Origin: an uncultured Chitinophaga sp.
GTDB taxonomy: Bacteria > Bacteroidota > Bacteroidia > Chitinophagales > Chitinophagaceae
Length of the DNA: 64,000 nucleotides
Direction: 5' to 3'
NCBI RefSeq assembly: GCF_902168175.1
Contig: NZ_CABHOU010000095.1
Coordinates: forward strand, 248,001-312,000
Part shown: one piece after another, positions 13,171-22,643 of the stretch
Numbering within the stretch: the first letter of the stretch is position 1
Layout: the number at the start of each line of letters is the position of its first letter
Notes under the pieces: model-generated
Databases searched by the model: none
The model's input: the letters and a program-made list of their open reading frames with translations, nothing else
Told to the model about the DNA's origin: nothing
Program-made: the position numbers and the translations under genes

Positions 13171-14331
13171 ATGCCTACGTTAATGAACCGGCGCGACTGG
13201 CTTAGAACTGGCGCAATTGTTACAGGAGGGCTCCCCTTCCTTTCTTCCTTCGGAAGCTTTGCCAGCACCGGGAGAACGAGTAATCCCAACCGGCAGTTAA
13301 GCGATGCTGAGTTTGAAAGGCTGGCGCCCCCCGGTCTGAAGGCAAGGCTGTTTGCCAACGAAAATCCTTTTGGACCGTCGGAAAAGGCGAGGAAGGCCAT
13401 CGTCGATAACTTATCTTCCTGTTATCAATACCCGTTTATGCACTTTGACGAGCTGACCAGTAAGGTGACAGCGTACGAAGGGGTGATAAAAGAGAATTTG
13501 TTGTTCTCCTCCGGTTCTTCGCCACTGTTGCTGGCTACGGCCCTGGCTTTTTGCCATGGCGGAGGCAACGTGGTAGCAGGCGATCCTACCTACGACGATT
13601 TGCCGGAACGTGCTGAGTCGTTTGGTGCTACCTGGAAAAAAGTTCCGCTAACAGCCGATTATAAACTCGACCTGGAGGCAATGGAAAAAGCGATTGATGC
13701 CAATACAAAACTGGTATACATCTGCAATCCCAATAACCCAACCGCTACGGCAGTGGATACCGCTAAGCTGAAGGCGTTCTGCGAGCGGGTGTCAAAAAAG
13801 GTAATGGTAATGGTGGATGAAGCATATATTGACTATATGCCAGATCCGGCTACAGCTACAATGATTGGTGCGGTAAAGAACGGCCATAATATTATTGTAG
13901 CCCGTACCTTTTCGAAACTGTACGGCTTTGCCGGTTTGCGTGTTGGGTATGTAATAGCGCTGCCAGAAACTATTAAGAAACTGGAAGGTCTTACTCCTGG
14001 TGCGTTCTCTATTTCAGGGCCTGCAGTACATGCTGCCATTGCGGGTTACCAGGATAAAGAGTATCTGAAAACCGCGTTGGCCAAGACTAACGAAAGCAAA
14101 GAGTTTTTATACAAAACACTGAAGGCAGAAGGATACGATTACATTCCTTCGGTAGCCAACTTTGTAATGTTCCCGCTACAAATGGAAAGCGAAAGATTTG
14201 TACAGGAAATGATGAAACGTGGTGTTGGGGTTCGCTCCTGGAAGTTTAATAAAAAAGAATGGTGTCGCATCAGCATTGGTCGTATGGACGAGATGGAAGC
14301 CTTTGCATCGGCATTTAAAGAAATATCCTAA
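13171..14331 (+). CDS. Tat-exported class I/II PLP aminotransferase (HisC-like)
   Basis: Fold-type I aminotransferase of 386 aa resembling histidinol-phosphate aminotransferases: ANENPFGPS near the N-terminus, the NPNNPTAT loop, VDEAYIDY (PLP-pyridine Asp) and ARTFSKLYGFAGLRVGY, in which Lys carries the cofactor. Unlike ordinary HisC it begins with a twin-arginine signal (MNRRDWLRTG plus a hydrophobic stretch), as does the amine oxidase upstream. A second in-frame ATG at 13183 starts directly at MNRRDW and could be the true start. A role in histidine synthesis is unlikely because no his genes are nearby and the protein appears exported. The gap to the Hint-domain gene is 12 bp, so co-transcription is expected. 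Confidence 0.85.
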   Translation: MPTLMNRRDWLRTGAIVTGGLPFLSSFGSFASTGRTSNPNRQLSDAEFERLAPPGLKARLFANENPFGPSEKARKAIVDNLSSCYQYPFMHFDELTSKVTAYEGVIKENLLFSSGSSPLLLATALAFCHGGGNVVAGDPTYDDLPERAESFGATWKKVPLTADYKLDLEAMEKAIDANTKLVYICNPNNPTATAVDTAKLKAFCERVSKKVMVMVDEAYIDYMPDPATATMIGAVKNGHNIIVARTFSKLYGFAGLRVGYVIALPETIKKLEGLTPGAFSISGPAVHAAIAGYQDKEYLKTALAKTNESKEFLYKTLKAEGYDYIPSVANFVMFPLQMESERFVQEMMKRGVGVRSWKFNKKEWCRISIGRMDEMEAFASAFKEIS

Positions 14332-14343
14332 ACAAAAAGTTTG

Positions 14344-15336
14344 ATGAAAAAGAAAGTATTGACGGCCTTGTTCGCCTGCTGTATGCTGGCCGCAACGGCG
14401 CAGGATAAACCAGCAAGGGCTATTACCATGGAGGAGTATGAAAAGGCGAAGAAATTCACCGTGAAGGACCTCGACAACGACACCTACGCAAAGTTCGATA
14501 ATACCTATGTACTGGACCGCTACGAAATGCGTAAACCCTATTACATAACCGGTGATGACGGGGCGAAGAAGCGTGTGGATATTTACAAACTGCTCGCAAA
14601 AGAAGGAATGGCCGACCTGGGCACTGTAATCTTTTACACTAATGAAAAGGGCAAACTCTATACCGCACTGGTACCCAATTTTACCGCAGATCCCAAAGTC
14701 TGGAACAAGTATTTCGAAGATATACATGCGATTGATAAAGAAGAGAAAAACTACGTGCTGAAGCTGTCGTACATCTTGTCGAAGGAGTGCAGTTTTCAGT
14801 TGTATAAAGCGCAACACCAGGGTAAAGATCTGAAAGAAGAATCAGGCACCTACGGCAGCGACATCTGTTTTCCCGGTACACAGGAAGTGGCCATGGCTGA
14901 TGGATCTCACAGGCAGTTGCGCGATGTGAAACCCGGTGATCGTGTGATAACCGTAGATCCGGCCACACAAAAAACATCCGCAGTACTGGTGAAAGAACTG
15001 ACTACGCACGAGGCTAAAAACTATGCAATTACACAATTGTTGCTGCTGGCAGCAGATGAGCGTGAAACGGCCGCGGGTAAAGAGGTAAAGCTGCATGCTA
15101 AAGTATTGCAGGCCACGCCGAACCATCCCATTACTACGGCGAATGGACTTAAGAAAATTGGGGAAGTAAACATTGATGAGGAAGTGATGTGTAAGGACGG
15201 GCAACCCGGTGCTTATCGTCGTTTTACCGTTTTCGATAAAACTGAAAAGGCAGGCGGTACCCAGCAGGTGTACAATATAATAGCCGAAGCGGGCAGTACG
15301 TTCATGATGAATGGCGTAATGGTGATGCAAAAATAA
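14344..15336 (+). CDS. Secreted protein with C-terminal Hint (hedgehog/intein) domain
   Basis: Protein of 330 aa with a signal peptide (CCMLAATAQ), an unrecognised N-terminal region of about 150 residues, and a Hint-type self-processing domain from residue 175 to the end. The Hint domain begins with Cys175 in SDICFPGTQEV, the usual N-S acyl-shift position. It has the block-B TPNHPI motif with His261 and ends in VYNIIAEAGSTFMMNGVMV. The terminal His-Asn pair of true inteins is replaced by Met-Gln and there is no C-extein, so hedgehog-like or thioester cleavage releasing the N-terminal part is more likely than splicing. A TTG three bases upstream was not used because the ATG has the normal signal-peptide start. 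It is the last gene of the oxidase-aminotransferase unit, ahead of a terminator. Confidence 0.8.
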   Translation: MKKKVLTALFACCMLAATAQDKPARAITMEEYEKAKKFTVKDLDNDTYAKFDNTYVLDRYEMRKPYYITGDDGAKKRVDIYKLLAKEGMADLGTVIFYTNEKGKLYTALVPNFTADPKVWNKYFEDIHAIDKEEKNYVLKLSYILSKECSFQLYKAQHQGKDLKEESGTYGSDICFPGTQEVAMADGSHRQLRDVKPGDRVITVDPATQKTSAVLVKELTTHEAKNYAITQLLLLAADERETAAGKEVKLHAKVLQATPNHPITTANGLKKIGEVNIDEEVMCKDGQPGAYRRFTVFDKTEKAGGTQQVYNIIAEAGSTFMMNGVMVMQK

Positions 15337-15359
15337 AATCTATCCAACCCTTATAGCTG

Positions 15360-15390
15360 ACGGCAACGGAGATCCCGTTGCCGTTTTTGC
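15360..15390 (+). terminator. Rho-independent terminator after the Hint-domain gene
   Basis: A 10-bp perfect stem (15360-15369 with 15375-15384) with a 5-nt loop, followed by five T. Confidence 0.88.
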
Positions 15391-15516
15391 GTTTTGTGGC
15401 AGGACATTTGATTTTCATAAAAAATACTTTGTTTTCGTTACCATGCCATAAGTCTGATTGCCTGAACTTTGATGTGTCAAATCGAATAAAATACTTCATC
15501 AATAAAAACATTAACA

Positions 15517-16365
15517 ATGGCAACATTAGTAAAAGCCCCGCTTACCTTTAAGCTGGGCGGAGAGTTGGAAATCAACCGCCTGGGATATGGAGCAATGCAG
15601 CTTACCGGTACCGGCGTGTTTGGCGATGTGGCAGACCGTGAGAATGCAAAGAAAGTATTGCAGGAAGCAGTGACAGCAGGTGTCAACTTTATAGATACAG
15701 CGGAAGCCTATGGCCCAAAAACGAACGAAAGCCTGATTGCAGAAGCGCTTTACCCCTACAAGAGCGACCTGGTAATTGCCACCAAAGGCGGTTTCGATCG
15801 TCCGGGCCCCAACCGGTGGGTGCCAAACGGTACACCGGCGCATATTGCCGAAAATATAAACGGTAGTCTGCAACGCCTGAAACAAGAGCGTATTGATCTT
15901 TGGCAACTTCATCGCTTTGATCCGAATGTGCCGGTAGAAGAAACACTGGCGCCTGTAGCGGAAGCGGTAAAGGCAGGTAAAATCCGTTATGTAGGTCTTT
16001 CTGAAGTAAATGTAGAGCAGATCGAACGGGCGCGCAAAATAGTGCCCATTGTATCGGTACAAAATCTGTACAACCTGGGTAACAGGCAGTGGGAGGAAGT
16101 ATTGGATTATACCACGGAACAGGACCTGGCATTTATTCCATGGTATCCGTTAGCTTCGGGCCCGCACACACTGGCAGAAAAGATTGCCGGCATTGCTGCG
16201 AAACACAATGCCACTACGGCGCAGATTGCGCTGGCCTGGCTGCTGAAGCGTGCCGCTAACATCCTGCTGATACCAGGTACCAGTTCGGTAGCTCACCTGA
16301 AGGAAAACGTAGCCGCTGCGAACATCGAATTGAGCGAAGAAGAGTTTGAAGCATTATCGAAATAA
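15517..16365 (+). CDS. Aldo/keto reductase
   Basis: NADPH-dependent oxidoreductase of 282 aa with a TIM-barrel AKR fold. The catalytic tetrad is recognisable: Asp and Tyr in FIDTAEAYGP, Lys in VIATKGGF and His in LWQLHRFDP. The C-terminal IPGTSSVAHLKENVAAANIEL segment is the usual NADP-binding signature. Family members reduce aldehydes and ketones; the substrate is not predictable. A terminator separates it from the next AKR gene, with which it shares only moderate similarity, so the two are probably old paralogues rather than a recent duplication. Confidence 0.9.
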   Translation: MATLVKAPLTFKLGGELEINRLGYGAMQLTGTGVFGDVADRENAKKVLQEAVTAGVNFIDTAEAYGPKTNESLIAEALYPYKSDLVIATKGGFDRPGPNRWVPNGTPAHIAENINGSLQRLKQERIDLWQLHRFDPNVPVEETLAPVAEAVKAGKIRYVGLSEVNVEQIERARKIVPIVSVQNLYNLGNRQWEEVLDYTTEQDLAFIPWYPLASGPHTLAEKIAGIAAKHNATTAQIALAWLLKRAANILLIPGTSSVAHLKENVAAANIELSEEEFEALSK

Positions 16366-16380
16366 ATGCGGACATTAGTT

Positions 16381-16409
16381 AAGGCCGGTCGTTGAGGCCG
16401 GCCTTTTTC
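16381..16409 (+). terminator. Rho-independent terminator between the two aldo/keto reductase genes
   Basis: An 8-bp perfect stem (16381-16388 with 16398-16405), 9-nt loop and a T run that begins inside the stem. Confidence 0.8.
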
Positions 16410-16429
16410 ATCAGTATAAAAAACACAAA

Positions 16430-17410
<981 letters not shown>

Positions 17411-17520
17411 TTCAGTAAACCGACGTTGATTCATAGAGGTTATCCCATATCTCCATCAATTAAAACACTAAACAAGTAATATTTTTCTATAATTTTATCC
17501 TAAACCTAAACCCGAACCTA

Positions 17521-17952
17521 ATGGATCAACAACTTTTCGACCTTCGTGTGGATGAAGAAGTGTCGTCTTATCTCGGACAAACAGCCCGTTGGGCAAAATT
17601 TATTGCTGTTGCAGGATTTGTAATGTGCGGTTTCCTGTTTATTGCGGCTTTTTTCGTGGGTACGCTCATGACAGCCTATTCAGAAGCTTATCCGGGCGGA
17701 GCGGGTGTATTGACAGCTATTTACGTCGTTCTTGCTGTCGTGATGTTCGTACCGTACCTGTACCTGTACAATTTTGCGAGCAAAATGCAGAAGGCATTGC
17801 AGTCGGTAGACCAACATACATTGGCGAAATCGTTCGCTAACCTGAAATCTTGTTTTAAGTTTATCGGTATTGCTACGATCATTATGCTGGCTATGTATGC
17901 GCTTGTATTTATCGGTGGGGTGGCCGCAGGTATTATGAAGGAAGTTGCGTAA
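17521..17952 (+). CDS. Small multi-spanning membrane protein, DUF5362-like
   Basis: 143-aa protein with about four hydrophobic segments (roughly residues 28-50, 62-82 and 110-138, plus one weaker). It resembles a family of unknown function common in Bacteroidota (DUF5362, recognised by general pattern only). No signal peptide, catalytic motif or metal-binding motif is visible. It appears to be monocistronic, ending at a bidirectional terminator shared with the tRNA gene. Confidence 0.7.
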   Translation: MDQQLFDLRVDEEVSSYLGQTARWAKFIAVAGFVMCGFLFIAAFFVGTLMTAYSEAYPGGAGVLTAIYVVLAVVMFVPYLYLYNFASKMQKALQSVDQHTLAKSFANLKSCFKFIGIATIIMLAMYALVFIGGVAAGIMKEVA

Positions 17953-17972
17953 ATGCGAACGATCATAAAAGG

Positions 17973-18003
17973 AAAGGGATGCCATCAGCATCCCTTTTTC
18001 TTT
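17973..18003. terminator. Bidirectional terminator between the membrane-protein gene and tRNA-Arg
   Basis: A perfect 10-bp stem (17973-17982 with 17988-17997) with an A run on one side and a T run on the other. It can serve the + strand gene before it and the - strand tRNA gene after it. Confidence 0.85.
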
Positions 18004-18005
18004 TG

Positions 18006-18077
18006 TGGTCTCGGCAGGAATCGAACCTGCATCTAGGGCTTCGGAGACCCTCGTCCTATCCATTGTACTACGAGACC
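18006..18077 (-). tRNA. tRNA-Arg (anticodon CCG)
   Basis: On the - strand a complete cloverleaf can be drawn: 7-bp acceptor stem (GGTCTCG with CGAGACC), D-arm, anticodon stem AGGGT/GCCCT with loop CTCCGAA giving anticodon CCG, 4-nt variable loop and a 5-bp T-stem with TTCGATT loop. The discriminator is A and no CCA is encoded. It reads the CGG Arg codon. Confidence 0.95.
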
Positions 18078-18121
18078 TGCTTCCCTGGAAGGAGTGCAAA
18101 GCTAAGTTTTTAATTAGAATT

Positions 18122-18691
18122 TTAGAGGTTCCCGATATTGCTTTTGAAGATTTTTACCGCTATCGCCAGCAATATTACCCCGAAAAACTTGCGGATCACC
18201 ATCAGCCCGGCCTTTCCCAGTATTTTTTCGATGAAGTTCAGGGAGCGGAGTACAACATAAATGATCACCAGGTTGATGAAGATGCCCGCAAATATATTGG
18301 AATCGTTGAAGTCGGCTTTTAACGACATGATCGTGGTAAGTGTACCCGAGCCTGCGATGAGCGGGAAGGCGATGGGCACCAGGCTGCCTGTTTTGGTATC
18401 GTTATCGCTTTTGAAAAACTCTATGCCCAGTATCATTTCCAGACCAATAACGAAGATCACGATGGAGCCTGCAACGGCGAACGATTGTACATCGACGCTC
18501 ATTAATTTCAGGAATTGTTCGCCCACCAGCAGGAAGGCGATCATGAGTACCCCCGAAGCCAGTGTAGCCTTGGCTGCACTTATCTCCCCGATCTTTTCCC
18601 GCAGCGACAGCAGTATGGGAATAGAACCCAATATGTCGATTACGGCGAAAAGCGTAAAGCTGATGGTAAAGATCTGGTCGAAACTAAACAT
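18122..18691 (-). CDS. MarC family integral membrane protein
   Basis: 189-aa protein with six predicted membrane helices, matching the length and pattern of the MarC/UPF0056 family (FTISFTLFAVIDILGSIP at the start, PIAFPLIAGSGTLTTIMSL in the centre). The biochemical role of the family is unresolved; an early link to multiple antibiotic resistance has not held up. Here it has two changes often seen in Bacteroidota members: a short N-terminus and no extended periplasmic loop. It is divergent from the XRE-cupin regulator gene (164 bp between starts). Confidence 0.9.
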   Translation of the reverse strand: MFSFDQIFTISFTLFAVIDILGSIPILLSLREKIGEISAAKATLASGVLMIAFLLVGEQFLKLMSVDVQSFAVAGSIVIFVIGLEMILGIEFFKSDNDTKTGSLVPIAFPLIAGSGTLTTIMSLKADFNDSNIFAGIFINLVIIYVVLRSLNFIEKILGKAGLMVIRKFFGVILLAIAVKIFKSNIGNL

Positions 18692-18855
18692 AATAGGGTA
18701 AGTTTTATTAAATGTAAGCCAATCCCTGCTTCCTGGTATCAGATCTGCCTATACCGCCGTATTTTAGCAGTAAAGCGCCCCGTTTGCGCGAAAATATCTA
18801 ATTTGTTATTAATTTAAATCTTTGTGAGCAAAAACATCTTAAAGTCAGGTTACCT

Positions 18856-19440
18856 ATGCAGGAAGACATACTTATACAGATCAGTACTAAGATAAAGGAA
18901 AAAAGGAAGGCAAAGGGTATTACCGTGCAGGAGTTGGCCAATAAAGCCGATGTGAGTAAAGGCCTCATTTCCCAGATAGAAAATAACCGTACCGTGCCGT
19001 CGCTACTGGTGCTGGTTAACATTATACGGGCGTTGAGCCTGGATATGAACGAGTTCTTTAACGATATTTACCAGCACAAGCATACGCCCAAGGTGCTGCT
19101 AAAAAAGAAAGAAGAGTACCAGCCGTTCGAGAAGGAGAATGCCAAAGGTTTCTTTTATAACCGGGTGCTTACCCGCAATATTAAAGATAGTACGGTCGAT
19201 ATCGTACTGCTTGAACTAAAAGAGGGGGCTAAACGGCCGCAGTTGGTTAAAACCGACGCGTACGAATATAAGTATGTAATAAAGGGGACGGTAGAATACC
19301 TCATCAATAATGAGAGTTACGCTATGGAGGAGGGCGACTCCCTGTTCTTTGATGGCCGCCTGCCCCATAAACCTACCAACGTAGGCCCAGGCGACGCGCT
19401 TATACTGGTTATCTACTTCTTCCAGGACCTCGGGAAATAA
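18856..19440 (+). CDS. XRE-type regulator with C-terminal cupin sensor domain
   Basis: 194-aa transcription factor. The N-terminal helix-turn-helix (about residues 8-65, VQELANKADVSKGLISQIEN) is joined to a C-terminal cupin beta-barrel (about 110-190, with YEYKYVIKGTVEYLI and EGDSLFFDGRLPHKP). This layout occurs in regulators such as PuuR and SinR-cupin types, where the cupin binds a small ligand. The ligand here is unknown. It is divergent from marC and 335 bp upstream of the DUF5690 transporter, either of which could be a target. Confidence 0.9.
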   Translation: MQEDILIQISTKIKEKRKAKGITVQELANKADVSKGLISQIENNRTVPSLLVLVNIIRALSLDMNEFFNDIYQHKHTPKVLLKKKEEYQPFEKENAKGFFYNRVLTRNIKDSTVDIVLLELKEGAKRPQLVKTDAYEYKYVIKGTVEYLINNESYAMEEGDSLFFDGRLPHKPTNVGPGDALILVIYFFQDLGK

Positions 19441-19775
19441 AAACGGCGGAGATGCCCCCGCCGCTACCCTGGAACAATTTCAGGATCAATCCGTTTAATT
19501 GCCTGTTTGCAGGCTATGAGATCACAATAAAAAGGTGTGCTGTTATAGGAACGTGCATGTTTTATAGTCAGTTACTTGTTTACTAAGGCTAAATTATATA
19601 AAAAGTAGCAAATCACCATCATCCTTCCTTTTTTATCGCTAATAACCTTATCTGTTCTGTATAGTTGATAGTGCATTGGAACTCAGTAACGGGTTAATTC
19701 TCAATGTAAAGTTTATACATGCTAAAATGTTTCGCCCGCTGTGATTTCTAACGCTTTATCCATAACTTACCTTTT
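19441..19775. other. Intergenic region before the DUF5690 transporter
   Basis: 335 bp. Directly after the regulator's stop there is a 6-bp GC hairpin (19444-19449 with 19458-19463) without a T run, and a second small hairpin at about 19502-19515. The rest is AT-rich and may carry the promoter of the downstream gene. No ORF seen. Confidence 0.45.
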
Positions 19776-21071
19776 ATGTTCCTGATAAAGCCACTACGGC
19801 AGCGACTACAGCATTCGCATCATCTTCTGGTTTCTGTATATACTGCTTTTGTGGCTTTTAGCGTGTACTCGTGTATGTACGCTTTTCGCAAACCGTTTAC
19901 TGTAGGTGTGTTCGATGATATGACTTTCGCCGGGCATAATTACAAAATATGGCTGGTGATAGCTCAAACGCTGGGGTACGCTGCCAGTAAGTTCTACGGC
20001 GTAAAGTTTATAGGAGAAATGAGTGCCCCGCGAAGGGCGGGCGCTATCATGGTGATGATCGTACTGGCCTGGCTGGCCATGTTGGGTTTCGCGGTTACTC
20101 CCGCACCTTATAATATTATTTTCCTTTTCCTGAACGGGTTCCCGCTTGGGCTCATTTTCGGGCTTGTGCTTAGTTTCGTGGAGGGCCGGCGTATGACGGA
20201 ATTTATTGGATCGGTGGTGGCCATCAGTTTTATATTTTCTTCGGGATTTGCAAAGTCGGTGGGTAAGATGGTAATGTTATGGTGGAACGTTAGTGAGTTT
20301 TGGATGCCGTTTGTGGCAGGTGCTGTATTTATCATTCCTATGTTTATTTTCATCGTGTTGCTGAACCAGGTACCGCCACCAACAGCGCAGGACGAATTAC
20401 TACGCACGCGCCGAGCGCCAATGGACCGTACGGAAAGGCGTACCTTCCTAATGCGCTTCCTGCCCGGACTGATACTGCTCATTATTTGTTATGTAATGCT
20501 TACCACCCTGCGCGATATGCGCGATAATTTCGCGGCCGATATGTGGCGGCAACTGGGGTATGAGCGTAATGCAGGTGTGTTTACCCAAACAGAGATCCCT
20601 ATTTCTATTGCTATATTAATGATGATGAGTTTACTGGTATTTGTGAAGGATAATTACAAAGCCCTCTTGCTCAATCATGCTATCATTATTGCCGGCTTTG
20701 CACTGGCGGGCGGCAGTACCCTGCTTTTTCAGGCGCATCTTATCAGCCCGTTTTTATGGATGACGCTTTGCGGGCTGGGGCTATACATGGGGTACATTCC
20801 TTTTAACTGCCTGTTATTCGAACGGCTCATCGCCACCTTCCGTTATGTAAGTAACGTGGGTTTCATTCTCTATATTGCCGATTCTTATGGGTACCTCGGC
20901 AGCATAACAGTGATGCTCATCAAAGACATGAGTAGTTTACATGTTTCGTGGCTGCATTTTTACATGAGTATTTTACAGGGGATGTGTGCGCTGGGTATAG
21001 TGCTGATGTTTATTGCAGCCCTCTATTTCCGGAAAAAGTATAAGTTAAGCAGTAACGCAGGAGGTTTGTAA
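19776..21071 (+). CDS. DUF5690-type MFS-like membrane transporter
   Basis: 431-aa polytopic membrane protein with about 12 hydrophobic segments. It has MFS-like features in the first half (YSCMYAFRKPFTVG, ASKFYGVKFIGEM) and corresponds to a Bacteroidota family annotated DUF5690. The substrate is unknown. Its 3' end overlaps the convergent cobalamin-binding protein gene by 27 bp, so the two genes share their termination region. No partner genes are adjacent on the same strand. Confidence 0.8.
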   Translation: MFLIKPLRQRLQHSHHLLVSVYTAFVAFSVYSCMYAFRKPFTVGVFDDMTFAGHNYKIWLVIAQTLGYAASKFYGVKFIGEMSAPRRAGAIMVMIVLAWLAMLGFAVTPAPYNIIFLFLNGFPLGLIFGLVLSFVEGRRMTEFIGSVVAISFIFSSGFAKSVGKMVMLWWNVSEFWMPFVAGAVFIIPMFIFIVLLNQVPPPTAQDELLRTRRAPMDRTERRTFLMRFLPGLILLIICYVMLTTLRDMRDNFAADMWRQLGYERNAGVFTQTEIPISIAILMMMSLLVFVKDNYKALLLNHAIIIAGFALAGGSTLLFQAHLISPFLWMTLCGLGLYMGYIPFNCLLFERLIATFRYVSNVGFILYIADSYGYLGSITVMLIKDMSSLHVSWLHFYMSILQGMCALGIVLMFIAALYFRKKYKLSSNAGGL

Positions 21072-21980
21072 AGGCGCCCATTTATGTTGCAGGTGCTGCG
21101 GCATAGTGAATATAGAAGGATGGAAAAGTTTTGCCAGCAGTTCTACCCCATCTACCAGAGTACCGGCGCTGGGCTGCGTAAACAAGTCGTAATCGGCGAG
21201 ATAGGTTTCACCGTTTTTTACCGCCTGTAGCTCGTTGAAGCCAGGTAGTTTAGTGAGCAGTGATAATTCCGATGCGCTTCTGTCGGTTAAAAAGCCGCAG
21301 GGTGCAATCACCAGCACTTCCGGGTCATAACGTTGTATCTTTTCCCAGGGCGTAACGATAGAGTCGCCGGCAGGATTACTAAGCATATCTACACCGCCTG
21401 CATAAGCCACCTGGTAGGGAATCCAGTGACCACAGTTGTAAATAGGGGCCATCCATTCCATGATCATTACACGGCGTAAGGGAGAACGGTGTTGTCTTAA
21501 AGTATCAGTCACCGCGTCCAGCCGTTGCTGTAATGGAGTGAGGTAACGATAGGCCGCTTCTTCCTGGCCAAGTGCCGTGGCAATATCTATGGCGCATTGA
21601 AAAACGTCCTGCAGATTGTTGGGGCTCAGCGGTACCAGGTTGGGCATTTTGGGTAAGGTAGATACGGCCTGCTGCGTACAACGTGTGTCTATCTGGCATA
21701 CTTCGCATACATCCTGCGTAAAAATTACATCAGGGGCTATGCGGCCCAGCAGTTCCTCATCCACATAATATAAGCTTTTGCCCTGCGCTTTGGAGGCGGA
21801 GAAAATGCGATCTATTTCCTCGCTGCTGTAATTGTTCCCTTCCAGCACACAGCGTACCACGCGATCCTTTTCGGCCAGCGCCTCCGGCGGACATTCGAAC
21901 GTAATGCCTTTCAACAGGTGTTGCAGGCCCATGTCGTAAATCATTTGTGTAGCGGCGGGGAGAAAGGAACAGGCGTTCAT
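21045..21980 (-). CDS. Cobalamin-binding protein, BtuF-like, without signal peptide
   Basis: 311-aa protein of the helical-backbone metal/cobalamin-binding fold used by BtuF. The start at 21980 gives MNACSFLPAATQMIYDMGL, the family opening; an ATG 33 bp upstream only adds a non-conserved stretch. It keeps the VIFTQDVCEVCQI segment seen in a BtuF-like subgroup. No export signal is visible, so a classical periplasmic role is doubtful. It is the last gene of the riboswitch-controlled B12 operon (TonB receptor, DUF6580 protein, this gene), and no BtuCD genes are in the window. Confidence 0.8.
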   Translation of the reverse strand: MNACSFLPAATQMIYDMGLQHLLKGITFECPPEALAEKDRVVRCVLEGNNYSSEEIDRIFSASKAQGKSLYYVDEELLGRIAPDVIFTQDVCEVCQIDTRCTQQAVSTLPKMPNLVPLSPNNLQDVFQCAIDIATALGQEEAAYRYLTPLQQRLDAVTDTLRQHRSPLRRVMIMEWMAPIYNCGHWIPYQVAYAGGVDMLSNPAGDSIVTPWEKIQRYDPEVLVIAPCGFLTDRSASELSLLTKLPGFNELQAVKNGETYLADYDLFTQPSAGTLVDGVELLAKLFHPSIFTMPQHLQHKWAPLQTSCVTA

Positions 21981-22054
21981 GGCAAAAGTATTGATCAACA
22001 AAAAAATGCGCAATACGGTCGTTAAAGTACACCGTATTGCGCAAGAGAAAACTA

Positions 22055-22630
22055 TTACTGTTGGGCCAGTACCGGGTACTTAGCCTTCGTGAATTCGAAC
22101 CCGAAAAACATAATGGCACCGTAAACGAGGTTGCCGATAATCATGTTTTTCATAAATGGAATGGCAGCGATGTAACACTCCACCAAACCGTTAAAATCGT
22201 GGCTGTAAATGCTTAAGCTGCTCATCCACATACCCAGGTCGCTAATGAGCCAGTGGGCCACGGCGGAAACGATGCCGGCGATGATCAGGTTGGCCACGCT
22301 TACCTTACGGATAATAAGCTGGCCGCAAAGCACCATAGCGGCTACTGCCAGGTAATTCCATATCCATCCGTCGTACAACAGGCCAGTGCTGATGTCCCTG
22401 AAAAAGATCTGCATAATAAGCACATCGCTGATAAACAGCGTGAGCAGCGGGAATACGTAGGACTTCCATTTGTCGGCAAAATAAGCGCCGCCAAATAAGG
22501 CCATGGCACCTACGGGCGAAAAATTGGAGATGGCGGTGATGCTGCCGGCCGTAACCGTGCGTAGTACGCCAACTGCCAGAATAAACGCCAGCAGTACTAG
22601 AAAACGGGGATGGAGGGTTTTTAATGACAT
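22055..22630 (-). CDS. DUF6580-type putative vitamin transport membrane protein
   Basis: 191-aa membrane protein with about five hydrophobic segments, starting MSLKTLHPRFLVLLAF. It matches a Bacteroidota family (DUF6580) that resembles substrate-binding (S) components of ECF transporters in size and topology. It lies 13 bp after the TonB receptor gene and 74 bp before the BtuF-like gene under a B12 riboswitch. From this context it is probably the inner-membrane step of cobalamin or cobinamide uptake; that is inference, and no ATPase gene is nearby. Confidence 0.75.
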   Translation of the reverse strand: MSLKTLHPRFLVLLAFILAVGVLRTVTAGSITAISNFSPVGAMALFGGAYFADKWKSYVFPLLTLFISDVLIMQIFFRDISTGLLYDGWIWNYLAVAAMVLCGQLIIRKVSVANLIIAGIVSAVAHWLISDLGMWMSSLSIYSHDFNGLVECYIAAIPFMKNMIIGNLVYGAIMFFGFEFTKAKYPVLAQQ

Positions 22631-22643
22631 GTTTACCTTGGTT

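Noticed and set aside
13171-14331. Histidine-biosynthesis hisC
   Set aside because: The protein carries a twin-arginine export signal and lies among non-histidine genes.
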